The notes under the pieces are model-generated. The model saw nothing but the letters and a program-made list of their open reading frames with translations. It was not told the origin of the DNA and searched no databases. Below, in pieces: positions 48,239 through 57,710 of a stretch of 64,000 nucleotides of DNA. A program made the position numbers and the translations under genes. Position 1 is the first letter of the stretch. Each line of letters starts with the position of its first letter. Origin of the DNA: DAMCZI01 sp032095175. GTDB lineage: Bacteria; Bacillota; Clostridia; Clostridiales; Caloramatoraceae. The DNA is taken from assembly GCA_032095175.1 (NCBI GenBank), contig DAMCZI010000018.1, forward strand, positions 1 through 64,000, read 5' to 3'.

Positions 48239-49027
48239 CTATAACAAAGCTTCCAAATCAAGGACTTTTAATTCACTAACGAGTTCATTAAACCACTTAA
48301 TTGCTTTTTCATGCTTTAATCTTAAATCTTCACCATCTTTAACAAAGAATAAATCATTAACCTCTTTTACTACTTCAGCGGGAAGATCATAATAAATATA
48401 TCTTGTTTTAAATTCAAATCTAAATGGCTTATATTTCATTCTAAGAACAAGTAATAAAGGATTTATGCAAAAGTTGTTATAAAAGGCCAATGCCTCTATA
48501 TAGTTATGTCGATTTAGTTCTTTATCAACAAGAAATTGATAAAGATTGAAGAAATTATCCATCTTTAACAGTCTGTTTTTAAGGCTTTCGGCAAATGCCT
48601 TTTTATCCATTGGCTTATGTACAGTAACATTTTTCTTATCAAAACAAACAATTATATCACCGTGAATTTCCCTTTGTAGGAATTTTTCAGGGCTGCTATT
48701 CTTAACTGCACAAATTTCAATAATGGAATATTTGCTCGTACCTTTAAATTTATAAGCTTTTTGGCAAGCACCTGGCGATAGGGCTTGATTAGATACATGT
48801 GTTTTTTCTATAGGTGCCAGAGATTCTAAAGCAGCGTCACAAATTTTAAATACTTCTAATAGCCTATCATCTTCTACATCGACTATAATGTCTATATCTG
48901 ACCAGTCATCAACACGCTTAAAAGCAGCAGAACCACATTGCCACATGGCATTTACATAATCTAAAGGTTCTAATGCATCAACTAGACATTTTAAAATAGC
49001 TTCTCTTGATAGTACTTTTGTCTCCAT
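48239..49027 (-). CDS. Nucleotidyltransferase-domain protein
   Basis: The 262-residue protein has the nucleotidyltransferase site MWQCGSAAFKRVDDWSDIDIIVDVED (G-S...D-x-D) near residues 29-53 and a helical C-terminus. The layout is similar to lincosamide/aminoglycoside nucleotidyltransferases, though sequence recognition is not specific. The binding site GGGGAGTG lies 7 bases before ATG. A two-hairpin element (49066-49176) lies directly upstream in the same orientation. Confidence 0.75.
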   Translation of the reverse strand: METKVLSREAILKCLVDALEPLDYVNAMWQCGSAAFKRVDDWSDIDIIVDVEDDRLLEVFKICDAALESLAPIEKTHVSNQALSPGACQKAYKFKGTSKYSIIEICAVKNSSPEKFLQREIHGDIIVCFDKKNVTVHKPMDKKAFAESLKNRLLKMDNFFNLYQFLVDKELNRHNYIEALAFYNNFCINPLLLVLRMKYKPFRFEFKTRYIYYDLPAEVVKEVNDLFFVKDGEDLRLKHEKAIKWFNELVSELKVLDLEALL

Positions 49028-49065
49028 TAAAAATCACTCCCCTATAAAATATTGTGCTTATATGT

Positions 49066-49176
49066 CTTGCATAAATAATTCTACATTGCTCAGCTCAGAC
49101 ATTTATGCGAAATCATATGCATTGATTTATTAATCGCGCAACACCCAATGTAAAATCTTTAGTGCGATTAATATAT
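49066..49176 (-). repeat. Two-hairpin element, family E, copy 1
   Basis: Read on the minus strand it carries stem TTAATCGC/GCGATTAA, the conserved TAAAGATTTT, and stem GCATAAAT/ATTTATGC around GCAATGTAGAAT. A clear homologue lies at 57711-57826 on the plus strand. Both sit just upstream of a gene in the same orientation. Confidence 0.65.
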
Positions 49177-49191
49177 AGAAACTTTAAAGTT

Positions 49192-50541
49192 TTAAAGCTG
49201 TCTTGATAAGTCCTTCAGCTGGTTTGATTTTTTAAGTAAAGAATATGCAGTTGGATAATCCTGTTTCATGAAGTAAATCTCACTTAAACTTTCTGTTGCG
49301 AAGCTTAACTCTTTATATGCATATTTTGTGACTCCAGCATACTCTGACTTAGTAAAACCTTCAATTCCTTTAATAGCATCTTCAATTTCGAAAATAGCCT
49401 CATCGTAGTTATTTAGTTTTCCATGTATTAAGCCTTTATAAATTTTCCCTGATAATAAGTAGATATCATCAGTTAGATAATTTGCTTTTTTGGTGTAATC
49501 AATATCCGACAGATCCTTTAATGAAGCATCATAGTTTTGTAAAATATAATTTGATTTAGCATGTTCTAAATAATAGTAGAAAGTCTTTTCTCCAGCAGTA
49601 TTCTGTAGTAGTTCCAAGTATTTCAGGGATTCAAGTGGGTTATTCATTATGTTATGGTATTTTGCATAATTATGATAAAGCTTAATCAAACCAAGTTTGT
49701 TATTTGTAAATTCTGAAAATTTTAACGCTTTGTCGGCATTTATAATGAAACTATCATACTCATCTTGAAGCAAAAATATTATTGCCATTATTCTATAAGC
49801 ATTATCTATCATGTAGTATATTTTATTATCATTTGACAGCGAAATTATTTTTTCACAGATAGAAATTGCTTTATTAAATTCTCCCATTGCAAAGTAAATT
49901 GCAGGTCTATTAATGAGAAGTTTTATCTCTAAAAAAACATCCTTACTAGTTGATTTATCATATATTTCCCAGGCTCTATCAAGAATTGATAAAGATTGAG
50001 TGTAATTATATTGGAATAATGGCTTTAAGGATAAATTCATATATGCTTTAGCAGCATCTAAATACATTTGATTGTCTGTATAAATAGATGAACAATTCTC
50101 AAGATACTTCTCGCCTTCATCATATTTCCTTAATTTTATGCAGCAAAGCCCTATTCTAAAAATAATATCAGCAAAAAGTTTGCTGGCTTCATTAAAACTG
50201 TAACTTTCTAAAAGAGAGTGCAGTGCTTGTTTTGCTTGTTCAAACATTTCTTTTTCAATAAGATTATCAATACTTTTTAGCGTGTCTAGAATTATTTCCA
50301 TTGGCAAATCATCCTCAGAAGAGCATTGATTTTTTAATGGAGCATCATCTTCTAGAAAATATGTAACAGGTTTATTTAATTTTTTAGCAATGTATTGTAG
50401 ATTTTTCATTGAAGGATAGGCATAACCATTCTCAATATGGCTAATCATGCTTTTAGTCATCTCAGGTTCTGCAAGAGATGCCTGTGTTATTTTAAGTTCC
50501 TCACGTAATTGACGTATTTTTTTGCCTATGGTTATATTCAT
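49192..50541 (-). CDS. XRE-type helix-turn-helix regulator with TPR domain (RRNPP-like)
   Basis: The 449-residue protein has an N-terminal Cro/CI HTH (IGKKIRQLREELKITQASLAEPEMTKSMISHIENGYAYPS) followed by about nine TPR-like helical hairpins to the C-terminus. The arrangement matches peptide-responsive regulators of the Rap/Rgg/NprR/PlcR/PrgX group. No secreted signal peptide gene is evident next to it, so the ligand is unknown. The binding site AAAGGAGAG lies 8 bases before ATG. Confidence 0.83.
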   Translation of the reverse strand: MNITIGKKIRQLREELKITQASLAEPEMTKSMISHIENGYAYPSMKNLQYIAKKLNKPVTYFLEDDAPLKNQCSSEDDLPMEIILDTLKSIDNLIEKEMFEQAKQALHSLLESYSFNEASKLFADIIFRIGLCCIKLRKYDEGEKYLENCSSIYTDNQMYLDAAKAYMNLSLKPLFQYNYTQSLSILDRAWEIYDKSTSKDVFLEIKLLINRPAIYFAMGEFNKAISICEKIISLSNDNKIYYMIDNAYRIMAIIFLLQDEYDSFIINADKALKFSEFTNNKLGLIKLYHNYAKYHNIMNNPLESLKYLELLQNTAGEKTFYYYLEHAKSNYILQNYDASLKDLSDIDYTKKANYLTDDIYLLSGKIYKGLIHGKLNNYDEAIFEIEDAIKGIEGFTKSEYAGVTKYAYKELSFATESLSEIYFMKQDYPTAYSLLKKSNQLKDLSRQL

Positions 50542-50885
50542 TAAATTTCTCTCCTTTGTAAGGATTATTATTTATCTTCATTATAGTTTAATTAAATTAA
50601 ACATGCAATATGTTATACTTGGCTTTTAAGCAAATATTATCGTATTTAGATTAAAATTTTTAGGAATTATCATTAAATATATAATGTGATTATACTATAT
50701 CATTCTATGCGTGTAATTATATTATACCTATGTTGAGCTAAAAAAGTATGTTTTTAATACATATGTATAGGAGAAGGAATAAGGGAGATGGGGTATATTT
50801 AATATATACAGAAGGTGAAAAACTTTATGTTATTTTAGATTATTTGATAAGATAAATGTGTTTATTTATTACTGCTTATATAAAA
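50542..50885. other. Intergenic region without a supported gene
   Basis: It is AT-rich and contains the presumed promoter of the HTH-TPR gene near 50600. A 30-codon frame at 50763-50855 has no ribosome binding site. Nothing else stands out. Confidence 0.4.
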
Positions 50886-50921
50886 AACAAGCTATGTATA
50901 TGCACAGCTTGTTTTTATTAA
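50886..50921 (-). terminator. Intrinsic terminator of the DJ-1/PfpI gene
   Basis: AACAAGCT pairs with AGCTTGTT; the minus strand continues TTTTTTATAT. Confidence 0.8.
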
Positions 50922-50947
50922 CATTTATTCTGTTATTATGATTTAAG

Positions 50948-51523
50948 TTATAATTGTTCTCCCCTATAAGCTTTAATTAACATTTCTTTTTCATTAGCAT
51001 CCTCATACAAATTGAAATAATCCAAAATTTCTGCTGCGAACTCTATAAATGATCTGCCTTTAGCTGTAATAACATTCTCGTGCCTTACTACATTTTCTTC
51101 TAGATAGTTTCGGCGGGGGAAGCAGTCTTCTATATTATTTTCTTTAAAATAATCTTCTCCCAAGGTTGTGGTGTATGTATGATTTTCTAATACACCAGCC
51201 CTGGCTAAGAACTCTGGAGCAGCACATATTGCACAAATCAGTTTTTTATCTTTATGCAGCTTTTGTATTAGTTCCATGAATTCTTCTGTGCAATCTCTTT
51301 TAAAGCCCCCCGGTATAATTAATGCTTCCACGTCATCGAGTCTAAGTGCTTCTTTTATAGTCATTTCAGGCATGTACTGTATTTTAGAAAAGGCTTTAAC
51401 AGGTGTCTTTTCATAAGATATGCTAATTAGTTCTTTTCCTTCAACAGATCCTAGCAAGTGGCAAGCTAATGTTGTCTCAAAATCCGCCATATCATTATAA
51501 ACAAAACATAATATTTTTCCCAT
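50948..51523 (-). CDS. DJ-1/PfpI-family protein
   Basis: The 191-residue glutamine-amidotransferase-like protein has the nucleophile elbow ICAICAAPEFLARAG (Cys near residue 98), the partner glutamate in NDMADFETTLACHLL, and ALIIPGGFKRDCTEEF. The family includes chaperones/deglycases, cysteine proteases and regulators. This size and motif set match the single-domain DJ-1 group. It is a single gene with GAGGGG binding site. No membrane segments are seen. The exact activity is unknown. Confidence 0.88.
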   Translation of the reverse strand: MGKILCFVYNDMADFETTLACHLLGSVEGKELISISYEKTPVKAFSKIQYMPEMTIKEALRLDDVEALIIPGGFKRDCTEEFMELIQKLHKDKKLICAICAAPEFLARAGVLENHTYTTTLGEDYFKENNIEDCFPRRNYLEENVVRHENVITAKGRSFIEFAAEILDYFNLYEDANEKEMLIKAYRGEQL

Positions 51524-51735
51524 TTCATTACCCCTCTTTCCATTAGATACCTTTATCGATAGCTATATTTTAACATATATAGATAAAAAGTTCATAGACG
51601 ATTCTTTGAGGAAATGAATAAAAAACAATTCAACAATAGTTTGATATCACATGAAAGTGTGGGGGGATGTTGTAATAGAAATAATAATCTCTATTTTTGT
51701 TATTTATACTCTCCAACTCTTAAAGGTTATAGGCC

Positions 51736-51777
51736 TTGAGTTATGAGTTAATTTCTCAAAAATTACTCATAACTCAA
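51736..51777. repeat. Palindrome downstream of the Na/Pi cotransporter gene
   Basis: TTGAGTTATGAGTTAATTTC and its near-complement AAATTACTCATAACTCAA form a stem of about 17 bp, 20 bases after the cotransporter stop. No T run follows, so it is a candidate mRNA end but not a canonical terminator. Confidence 0.55.
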
Positions 51778-51796
51778 ATATCTGTCACCTAGGTTG

Positions 51797-53449
51797 TTAT
51801 TCATCAAATTTTAAAGTACCCTGTAATTCATCTTGGAGTGACATAGCAATTTTATAAGCATGATCTGCAATTCTTTCGAGATGGTTAACTATATCTATAA
51901 ACAGTACGCCTGCCTCCACACAACAACTGCCTTCATCAAGTCTTCTAAGATGGTTTGAGTTTAGCCTTTTGCTTAATTCGTCTGTCTTATCCTCGAGTTC
52001 AATGATTTTTGGGACAAGGCTGATATTGTTATCTTTTAAAGCAGTGATAGTTGTGTCAATCATTTCGAGAACTGTCGCCTCTACATCTTTAAGTTCATCA
52101 ATAGCTTCTTTGGTAAATGCAAGGTTTCCATCAATTCTGGATTGAGAGAGTTCAGAAATATCTACTGCATGATCACCTATTCTCTCTACATTATTTATAT
52201 TGTTTATTATTGCAGGAACCATAACAGACTGTGAATGGGTCAATTTCCCCTTGGACAAATCCACAATGTAGGAGGTTATCTCCTTTTGAAGCATATTTAT
52301 AGTCTGCTCATCCTTGTTAACTAGTTCGATTTTCTCTGGACCTTTATCATAGAAGGAATCAAGAACATTCTTAACCATGTTCCTGGCAACCTCTGCTCCC
52401 CTTACTGTTTCTGAAATGGAAGCTTTAAGTGCAGCTACAGGAGTATCAAGGAGAAGTTTGTCCAAATAAAGTGTCTTTTTAGTTTTATCCTCCTTACCCC
52501 TTATAAATGTTTCAAGGAATTTAACATAATACCTTGTTAATGGAAGGAATATGACTGCACTAACTATATTAAAAATTGTATGTGAATTAGCTATCTGAGC
52601 ACTTATATTATTTGCGCCCTGAAGATAGTTAGTGGACCATGTAACTAGTTTTACGAAAAAAGGGAGTGTTGCTCCTGCTAAAACAACTCCAAATATATTA
52701 TAAAGTGTATGGCCCCAGGCGGTTCTTCTGGCATTTATATTACCTGCCAAGCTTGCGAGTTGAGCAGTTATACAGGTTCCAATGTTATCTCCAAGCATAA
52801 TAAGTATTGAAGTTCTGATATCAATAAGTCCAGCTTCTGCGAGTACCATAACAAGTGCAATAGTTGCACTACTACTATGTACTAACGCAGTTACCATAGC
52901 GCCAAGAAGGATACCTACTAATGGATTAGAGGCATAGTGCTCAAAGAAGAACTTTAGTTTCACGCTTTCCTTTAGGAAAGGTATGCCGCCATTAAGTATT
53001 TTAAGGCCGAGAAACATCATTCCAAAGCCCATTATAGCATCTCCAAGGTTTTTAAGGGTTTTGTTTTTAGCAAAGTATGATATTGTAAAACCAATGCCTA
53101 AAATGGGAAGAGCGATGTCTGTTAAATTGAAGCTATAACTAGCGGACATTATTTGGGCAGTAATTGTCGTTCCAATATTAGCACCATAAATAATTCCAAT
53201 AGCTTGAGGAAGTTTCATAAGTCCCGCATTAACAAATCCAACTGTAAGAACGGTGATTGCGGTGCTGCTTTGAACAAGAGCAGTAAGAAAGGTACCAACT
53301 AAAAATGCACTCCAAACCCTTCCGGTAAGAACGTTTAGGATTTTTTTCATCATTTCCCCGGAAGCTTTTTCAAGCCCTTCACCCATCTTGTCGACTCCGT
53401 ACATAAGCAAAGCTGTACCACCAATTAAACCAAATATTAATTCTTTCAT
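51797..53449 (-). CDS. Na/Pi cotransporter family protein with PhoU-like domain
   Basis: The 550-residue protein has two repeats of the NaPi-II signature (GTFLTALVQSSTAITVLTVGFVNAG and GAMVTALVHSSSATIALVMVLAEAG) within 8-9 membrane segments. A cytoplasmic PhoU-like helical domain (NINNVERIGDHAVDISE and DIVNHLERIADHAYKIA) forms the last 200 residues. It probably imports phosphate with sodium. ATG 53449 follows GGAGGC; an earlier in-frame start at 53473 would place that site inside. Direct repeats like a Pho box lie about 95-145 bases upstream. Confidence 0.93.
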   Translation of the reverse strand: MKELIFGLIGGTALLMYGVDKMGEGLEKASGEMMKKILNVLTGRVWSAFLVGTFLTALVQSSTAITVLTVGFVNAGLMKLPQAIGIIYGANIGTTITAQIMSASYSFNLTDIALPILGIGFTISYFAKNKTLKNLGDAIMGFGMMFLGLKILNGGIPFLKESVKLKFFFEHYASNPLVGILLGAMVTALVHSSSATIALVMVLAEAGLIDIRTSILIMLGDNIGTCITAQLASLAGNINARRTAWGHTLYNIFGVVLAGATLPFFVKLVTWSTNYLQGANNISAQIANSHTIFNIVSAVIFLPLTRYYVKFLETFIRGKEDKTKKTLYLDKLLLDTPVAALKASISETVRGAEVARNMVKNVLDSFYDKGPEKIELVNKDEQTINMLQKEITSYIVDLSKGKLTHSQSVMVPAIINNINNVERIGDHAVDISELSQSRIDGNLAFTKEAIDELKDVEATVLEMIDTTITALKDNNISLVPKIIELEDKTDELSKRLNSNHLRRLDEGSCCVEAGVLFIDIVNHLERIADHAYKIAMSLQDELQGTLKFDE

Positions 53450-53542
53450 AGTTTGCCTCCAAATAAATAGCATAATGACAAAATCTACAAATGCAACATA
53501 TATCTATATTATACATTCAATTCAATATAATATTAAATGGGA

Positions 53543-53592
53543 CATAACATAGATTTAACATAAGAGACTTCGATTTAACATGGAATTAACAT
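53543..53592. promoter_or_regulatory. Candidate PhoP (Pho) box upstream of the Na/Pi cotransporter
   Basis: Four direct repeats occur: CATAACAT (53543), TTTAACAT (53554), TTTAACAT (53574) and ATTAACAT (53585), spaced 11, 20 and 11 bases. TTAACA-type repeats with an 11-base period are the Firmicute PhoP signature. An extended -10 (TGTATAAT) lies downstream of them near 53505 on the minus strand. Confidence 0.6.
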
Positions 53593-53723
53593 TATATGGC
53601 CTTGGAAATGCTATGAATTGAAGGAAGTGGCTTCGCTTACCCAATACTTCACCTTGCATTTTATAAAATATAATTGCAGTACAATCTTATTATATAATAA
53701 TACAGTTAATATATATAACAAAA

Positions 53724-53764
53724 CAGGGCAAACATCATCGGATGCTTGCCCTGTGCTTTTTAGA
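53724..53764 (+). terminator. Hairpin terminator-like element between divergent genes
   Basis: ACAGGGCAAACATC pairs with GATGCTTGCCCTGT, followed by GCTTTTTAG on plus and TTTGTT on minus. The region before it (53600-53720) has no convincing gene, so a short transcript ending here is possible. Confidence 0.5.
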
Positions 53765-53895
53765 TACAGATCATTATACAGCATAACACATTGGAAAATA
53801 TAAGTCTAGTATTAATTTTAAGGATTTAATATAATGTGATTGTCGACAGTATTTAGGCATATGCTTAAAAACAGAGATTTTAGGAAGGTGTATGA

Positions 53896-54393
53896 ATGAA
53901 TATGCAAGATATACTATTTAAAAACGAGGATGGCGTTTTTAGTTATCGTGTTGGTGGAATATTAATTCACGATGGGAAGGTATTGCTTCAGCAATGTGAT
54001 GGGGATGAGTCTTATGCAGTTCCTGGAGGGCATGTAAGCTTTGGTGAAACTAGCATGGATACTATTGTTAGAGAGTTTAAAGAAGAAACAGAATTTGATG
54101 TTAAGCCGGAAAGGTTATTGTGGATTGGGGAGTTGTTTTTCCCACAAGGTACTAGGCCATGCCACCAGGTATGTATGTACTTTCTAGTTACTTTATGTGA
54201 CGAAACTCAAATTAAATCAGGCAGCAGCTTTTTTGCATGGGATGAATTAGAAAGAAAAAAAGTTAATTTAAAGTTTTCATGGATTCCATTAACAGAATTA
54301 AGGAATATTGAATTATATCCATTAGGAATAAATGAAAAATTAATGAATTTATCTGATAGTATAGAGCATTTCGTGTATATAGAAAATCAGTAA
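53896..54393 (+). CDS. Nudix hydrolase
   Basis: The 165-residue protein has the Nudix box as GGHVSFGETSMDTIVREFKEETEFDV near residues 51-76. All metal-binding acidic residues of the box (REFKEE) are present, but the final conserved glycine before the hydrophobic position is glutamate. The flanking strands (YRVGGILIHDGKVLLQQCDGD) are normal. It probably hydrolyses a nucleoside diphosphate-linked metabolite. The next gene, an acetyltransferase, begins 13 bases after its stop, so the two form an operon. Confidence 0.88.
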   Translation: MNMQDILFKNEDGVFSYRVGGILIHDGKVLLQQCDGDESYAVPGGHVSFGETSMDTIVREFKEETEFDVKPERLLWIGELFFPQGTRPCHQVCMYFLVTLCDETQIKSGSSFFAWDELERKKVNLKFSWIPLTELRNIELYPLGINEKLMNLSDSIEHFVYIENQ

Positions 54394-54406
54394 GGGGGTT
54401 AGTTAA

Positions 54407-54865
54407 ATGGAGGATAAATTTGTTGTTCAATTTGCAAAGTTAGAAGATATAAATTCCTGGATGAAGATGCTTGAAATCGTTAAAGATAATTTTCCTGGTT
54501 TAGATACTAGAGAGGAACTGGAAGATTATAAGCAAACGGTAGTAAAAAATATAAACAGGCAGACTGCAATCTGTGTAAAGGCTGATAAGGAGATAGTTGG
54601 AGCTTTAATATTTTCTTATAATCTAAAATGTCTTTCATGGATGGCGGTACATCCTAACTATCGCAGAATTGGAATAGCATCTGCATTAATTACAAGAATG
54701 CTTGAACTATTTCCAAAGGATGTAGATATTTTAGTTACAACCTTTAGAGAAGGAGATGTAAAAGGAATAGCTCCAAGGAGGCTATACAAGAAATTTGGTT
54801 TTGTTGAAGACGAATTGGTGGAGGAATTTAACTATCCAAATCAAAAATTTGTTTTACACAAGTAA
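54407..54865 (+). CDS. GNAT-family N-acetyltransferase
   Basis: The 152-residue acetyltransferase has motif A SWMAVHPNYRRIGIASALITRMLELFPK and C-terminal RRLYKKFGFVEDELVEEFNYP. The binding site AAGGGGG overlaps the end of the upstream Nudix gene, indicating translational linkage. A strong terminator follows at 54915. The substrate is unknown. Confidence 0.88.
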   Translation: MEDKFVVQFAKLEDINSWMKMLEIVKDNFPGLDTREELEDYKQTVVKNINRQTAICVKADKEIVGALIFSYNLKCLSWMAVHPNYRRIGIASALITRMLELFPKDVDILVTTFREGDVKGIAPRRLYKKFGFVEDELVEEFNYPNQKFVLHK

Positions 54866-54914
54866 GTGAGACAAGTTTATTACCATTTATATTTGTTGAT
54901 ACATATATAGTAAA

Positions 54915-54956
54915 CACAATGGCTGACATACAGGTGTCAGCCATTGTGTTTTATAA
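54915..54956 (+). terminator. Intrinsic terminator of the Nudix-acetyltransferase operon
   Basis: ACACAATGGCTGACA pairs with TGTCAGCCATTGTGT, followed by TTTATAAT. Confidence 0.88.
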
Positions 54957-54998
54957 TAGAAGAATAGAACTTTGAACAGCTTAAATATTTACTAAATA

Positions 54999-55085
54999 TT
55001 AGGCTATATATGTTGCAATAATTCTATTGCTAAACATCCTAGAGTCGAACAAATTTTGCAGGGCTGTTTAAAAGAGTGGAATATA
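54999..55085. repeat. Long-stem palindromic element, family P, copy 3 (reverse, partly deleted)
   Basis: Read on the minus strand it has AAACAGCCCTGCAAAATTTG, TTCGACTCTAGGATGTTT and the outer arm TTGCAACATATATAG shared with copy 2. About 15 bases of the right inner arm are missing, so the long stem is broken. It ends just before the hydrolase ribosome binding site. Confidence 0.65.
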
Positions 55086-55096
55086 AAGGAGAGGGA

Positions 55097-55972
55097 ATGA
55101 TGGAGAAAATGAGAGTTAAGGCAAATGGAGTAGAGCTTGAGGTAAATCAGTACCCTAAAAATGGACAAACGGTTGTGTTCTTGCATTTTTCATCAGGAAA
55201 TCTAGCACAGTGGAATGGAATTGTACCCTATTTTATTGATAATTACCATGTAGTTACATTGGATCTTAGAGGGCATGGAAAATCAGAAAAGCCAAAGACA
55301 GGATATAGTGTAGACAATATGGCAAGGGATGTTATAGAGGTAATGAACCAATTAGGAATAGATAGAGCACATATAGTAGGAAGTTCTTTAGGGGGAGAAA
55401 TTGCAGCAAGTCTGGGAGCGAATTTTCCAGAGAGGATAAGATCCATTGTAACAGAAGGTGCAATTCAGAATTATTTTGGAGAAAATGGTGTATACGATAT
55501 ACCAGAGGAGGAAGAGGAAAATAAAAAAGCAGAACTTCGTGCAAGAAAACGACCTTATCATGTGTATGATTCAATTGCACAAAAAATTGAGGTTGAAAAG
55601 CAGAACTATGAACAAGCTGGAATTGAGTGGAATCAGCGAATTGAAGAATTTGAAATATATGATGCAACAGAAACAGAGGATGGCAAATACACATACAGCT
55701 GCCCTAAAGAGGTAGTGAGTGAGTATTTGGAAGACTTTTGGGATATAAAATTTGAAAAATATTTTGAAAAGATAAGCTGTCCTGTTTTAATGTCACCTAG
55801 TGAAGAGGAATGGGAGTCAGAAGATATAAAGGTAACAATAGAAAATTTCCAGAGGCTTTTGAGGATAAGCAAGGTAGTGCGTATCCATGGAGGGAAACAT
55901 GCATATGTTGCCTTTCAGTATCCACAGGAGTTTAGTAAGATGATTTTAGATTTTTATAAGGAAATAGAGTAA
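55097..55972 (+). CDS. Alpha/beta-hydrolase
   Basis: The 291-residue protein has FLHFSSGNLAQW (oxyanion region), DLRGHGKSEKP, nucleophile elbow VGSSLGGEIAAS and catalytic histidine in HGGKHAYVAFQ. The cap domain is rich in glutamate (PEEEEENKKAE). It is a soluble serine hydrolase of unknown substrate. ATG 55097 follows AAAGGAGAGGG; an alternative ATG lies one codon downstream. A P-family repeat ends 12 bases before the start, so the promoter must be inside or upstream of the repeat. Confidence 0.85.
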   Translation: MMEKMRVKANGVELEVNQYPKNGQTVVFLHFSSGNLAQWNGIVPYFIDNYHVVTLDLRGHGKSEKPKTGYSVDNMARDVIEVMNQLGIDRAHIVGSSLGGEIAASLGANFPERIRSIVTEGAIQNYFGENGVYDIPEEEEENKKAELRARKRPYHVYDSIAQKIEVEKQNYEQAGIEWNQRIEEFEIYDATETEDGKYTYSCPKEVVSEYLEDFWDIKFEKYFEKISCPVLMSPSEEEWESEDIKVTIENFQRLLRISKVVRIHGGKHAYVAFQYPQEFSKMILDFYKEIE

Positions 55973-56103
55973 AAGTTGTTATGTGGAGAAAAGTAATTAC
56001 AATTTATATTTCCAACTGGGCAAGGATGTAAATACTTATATTTAATGGAAGTTTAGCACCTAATAATTTTTTAGATGCATAAGAGGCTTTAGAGAGAAGA
56101 ATA

Positions 56104-56181
56104 TGCTTCAAATTAATGTTATTGAGGATATAAGAGATGAAAGATTTACAATAGAGGATGCTGGGATAACCCACTATTTAT
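56104..56181 (+). pseudogene. Short coding remnant
   Basis: ATG reads MLQINVIEDIRDERFTIEDA and stops six residues later. It lacks a binding site and looks like a fragment of a larger protein. The remaining 55973-56490 interval is AT-rich, with one small hairpin at 56258-56290 (TGACCTAACGG...). Confidence 0.25.
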
Positions 56182-56489
56182 AAAGACTTAATTTTAAAAT
56201 AAAACTGGAAATAAATTATTGAACTTTATTGGGGTAGGGGGTATGGTAACTATTTATATGACCTAACGGTCTTTCGGCTTGCCAGTTATTCAAGCAAATG
56301 TAAGAAATTACATTTCAAGTAAAAATAAAATTCCTAATGGAATTTTGGTGCGAAACTTCTGTATATTTAATAATGAGCTTGCAATATAATACTATTTATT
56401 GGTATAATCAAACAATAAACTATGAAATAAAATCCATTAAAACTTATTGAAAGAGATATTGAAAAATTTATTAATATAACATAAATGAA

Positions 56490-56523
56490 AGAGGACTGCT
56501 TGATTTGAGCAGTTCTTTTGTGT
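56490..56523 (+). terminator. Orphan intrinsic terminator
   Basis: AGAGGACTGCT pairs with AGCAGTTCTTTT, ending TTTTGTG. No intact gene precedes it, consistent with gene loss in this interval. Confidence 0.6.
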
Positions 56524-56537
56524 GAACTCTTAGAATC

Positions 56538-56582
56538 TAAAGTCCATGTTATACCCGTTTCGGAGAATTGTACCAGGCAAAA
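56538..56582. repeat. Dispersed palindromic repeat, family R, copy 7
   Basis: AAAGTCCATGTTATACCCGT is followed by TTCGGAGAATTGTACCAGGC. The left half matches copies 3 and 6, and CGGAGAA matches copies 1-3; the right half has decayed. Confidence 0.5.
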
Positions 56583-56737
56583 CAGATTTTTATACTTCAG
56601 TAACTGATGGATGAAATTGCAATATTATTTGGTTAATAAGTGATGCAAATCTATGAATTGACAATTATAGAAAAATATTAACAGTATATATAAGAATCAT
56701 AAATCATTAATTTGCGATATTATAAGGAGAGCAAAGA

Positions 56738-57523
56738 ATGAACATAGTTGATTTGATTGAAGAACTGGAAATTTCACAAGTAGAATCTTTCGCTAAAAAG
56801 ATTGAGGTACCCTGGGGATATCTTTTTTGTAATGAAGATAATCCTAATTATTATGATGCAAATCATGCGCATGTGAAAAATGTTCCTAAAGACCCAAAAC
56901 AAATAATTAATGAAGTTATAGCATTTTATAAGGAGAAACAGCTTACACCTAGATTTTACATATATGATATTGATAATCAAACAGAGCTTATTAAAGAATT
57001 AAAAATGAAAGGGTTTATGTTTGAGGAATTCATAGATCCTGTTCAGTTATGGAATAACATATCAATAGAACCAGCAATAGATGGTAATATAATAATTGAG
57101 AAAGTTACTGATGAAAATTTTGAGGATACCTTAGAAGTTAGAGGTAAGATAATAGAGTTTGGCGGGGAAGAAGTGGGTAAACAAGCTTTTAGGGATGAAT
57201 TTAAAGATCCAAGGTATACTCATTACCTATTGAGATACAATAATATCCCATGTGCAACAGCATTTACATATGTATATAAAAACCAGGCTAATTTGGACAT
57301 GGTTGCTACGTTAAGTGAGTATAGAGGAAAAGGATTAATTGGGAAACTAATTTACTATATTCAAAATGAAGTAAGAAAAATGAATATAGATAAGTTATGG
57401 GTTTTCCCTATTAATGAAAGAGTTGAAAAAGTATATAAAAGGTATGGTTTTGAAACAGTTGGCTATATAAAAACGGGACATGCATATTTGGGTGGAAAGG
57501 GTATAAAAGAAATCCATGGATAA
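56738..57523 (+). CDS. GNAT-family N-acetyltransferase, long form
   Basis: The 261-residue protein has an N-terminal acetyltransferase-like half of unclear activity and a C-terminal GNAT domain with MVATLSEYRGKGLIGKLIYYIQNEVRKM and PINERVEKVYKRYGFETVGY. The binding site AAGGAGAG lies 7 bases before ATG. It is a single gene ending in a strong hairpin terminator. The substrate is unknown. Confidence 0.83.
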   Translation: MNIVDLIEELEISQVESFAKKIEVPWGYLFCNEDNPNYYDANHAHVKNVPKDPKQIINEVIAFYKEKQLTPRFYIYDIDNQTELIKELKMKGFMFEEFIDPVQLWNNISIEPAIDGNIIIEKVTDENFEDTLEVRGKIIEFGGEEVGKQAFRDEFKDPRYTHYLLRYNNIPCATAFTYVYKNQANLDMVATLSEYRGKGLIGKLIYYIQNEVRKMNIDKLWVFPINERVEKVYKRYGFETVGYIKTGHAYLGGKGIKEIHG

Positions 57524-57585
57524 CATTTAATAGATAATAGTAAGCAATTTGCTATGAAGAAGCTAAACATATATGGTTAACATAG

Positions 57586-57648
57586 AACGCATTAAAATTC
57601 TCATGCTCTGTTAAAAGCAGAATCTAAGAATTCTAATGCGTTTTTTAT
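57586..57648 (+). terminator. Intrinsic terminator of the long acetyltransferase gene
   Basis: AACGCATTAAAATTCT pairs with AGAATTCTAATGCGTT, followed by TTTTATG. Confidence 0.85.
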
Positions 57649-57710
57649 GTAAATTTTAGAATGTGATGCAATTACTTGTATACAGATAAACATGTGATAG
57701 GATAAATATA

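Noticed and set aside
50763..50855. 30-codon frame upstream of the HTH-TPR gene as a signal peptide gene
   Set aside because: No ribosome binding site, no secretion signal, and it lies on the divergent side.
53618..53803. 61-codon frame between the Na/Pi and Nudix genes
   Set aside because: No binding site, and it runs through a terminator hairpin; probably non-coding.
229..56582. R repeats as a CRISPR array
   Set aside because: Copies are single and kilobases apart, with no spacer periodicity and no cas genes.
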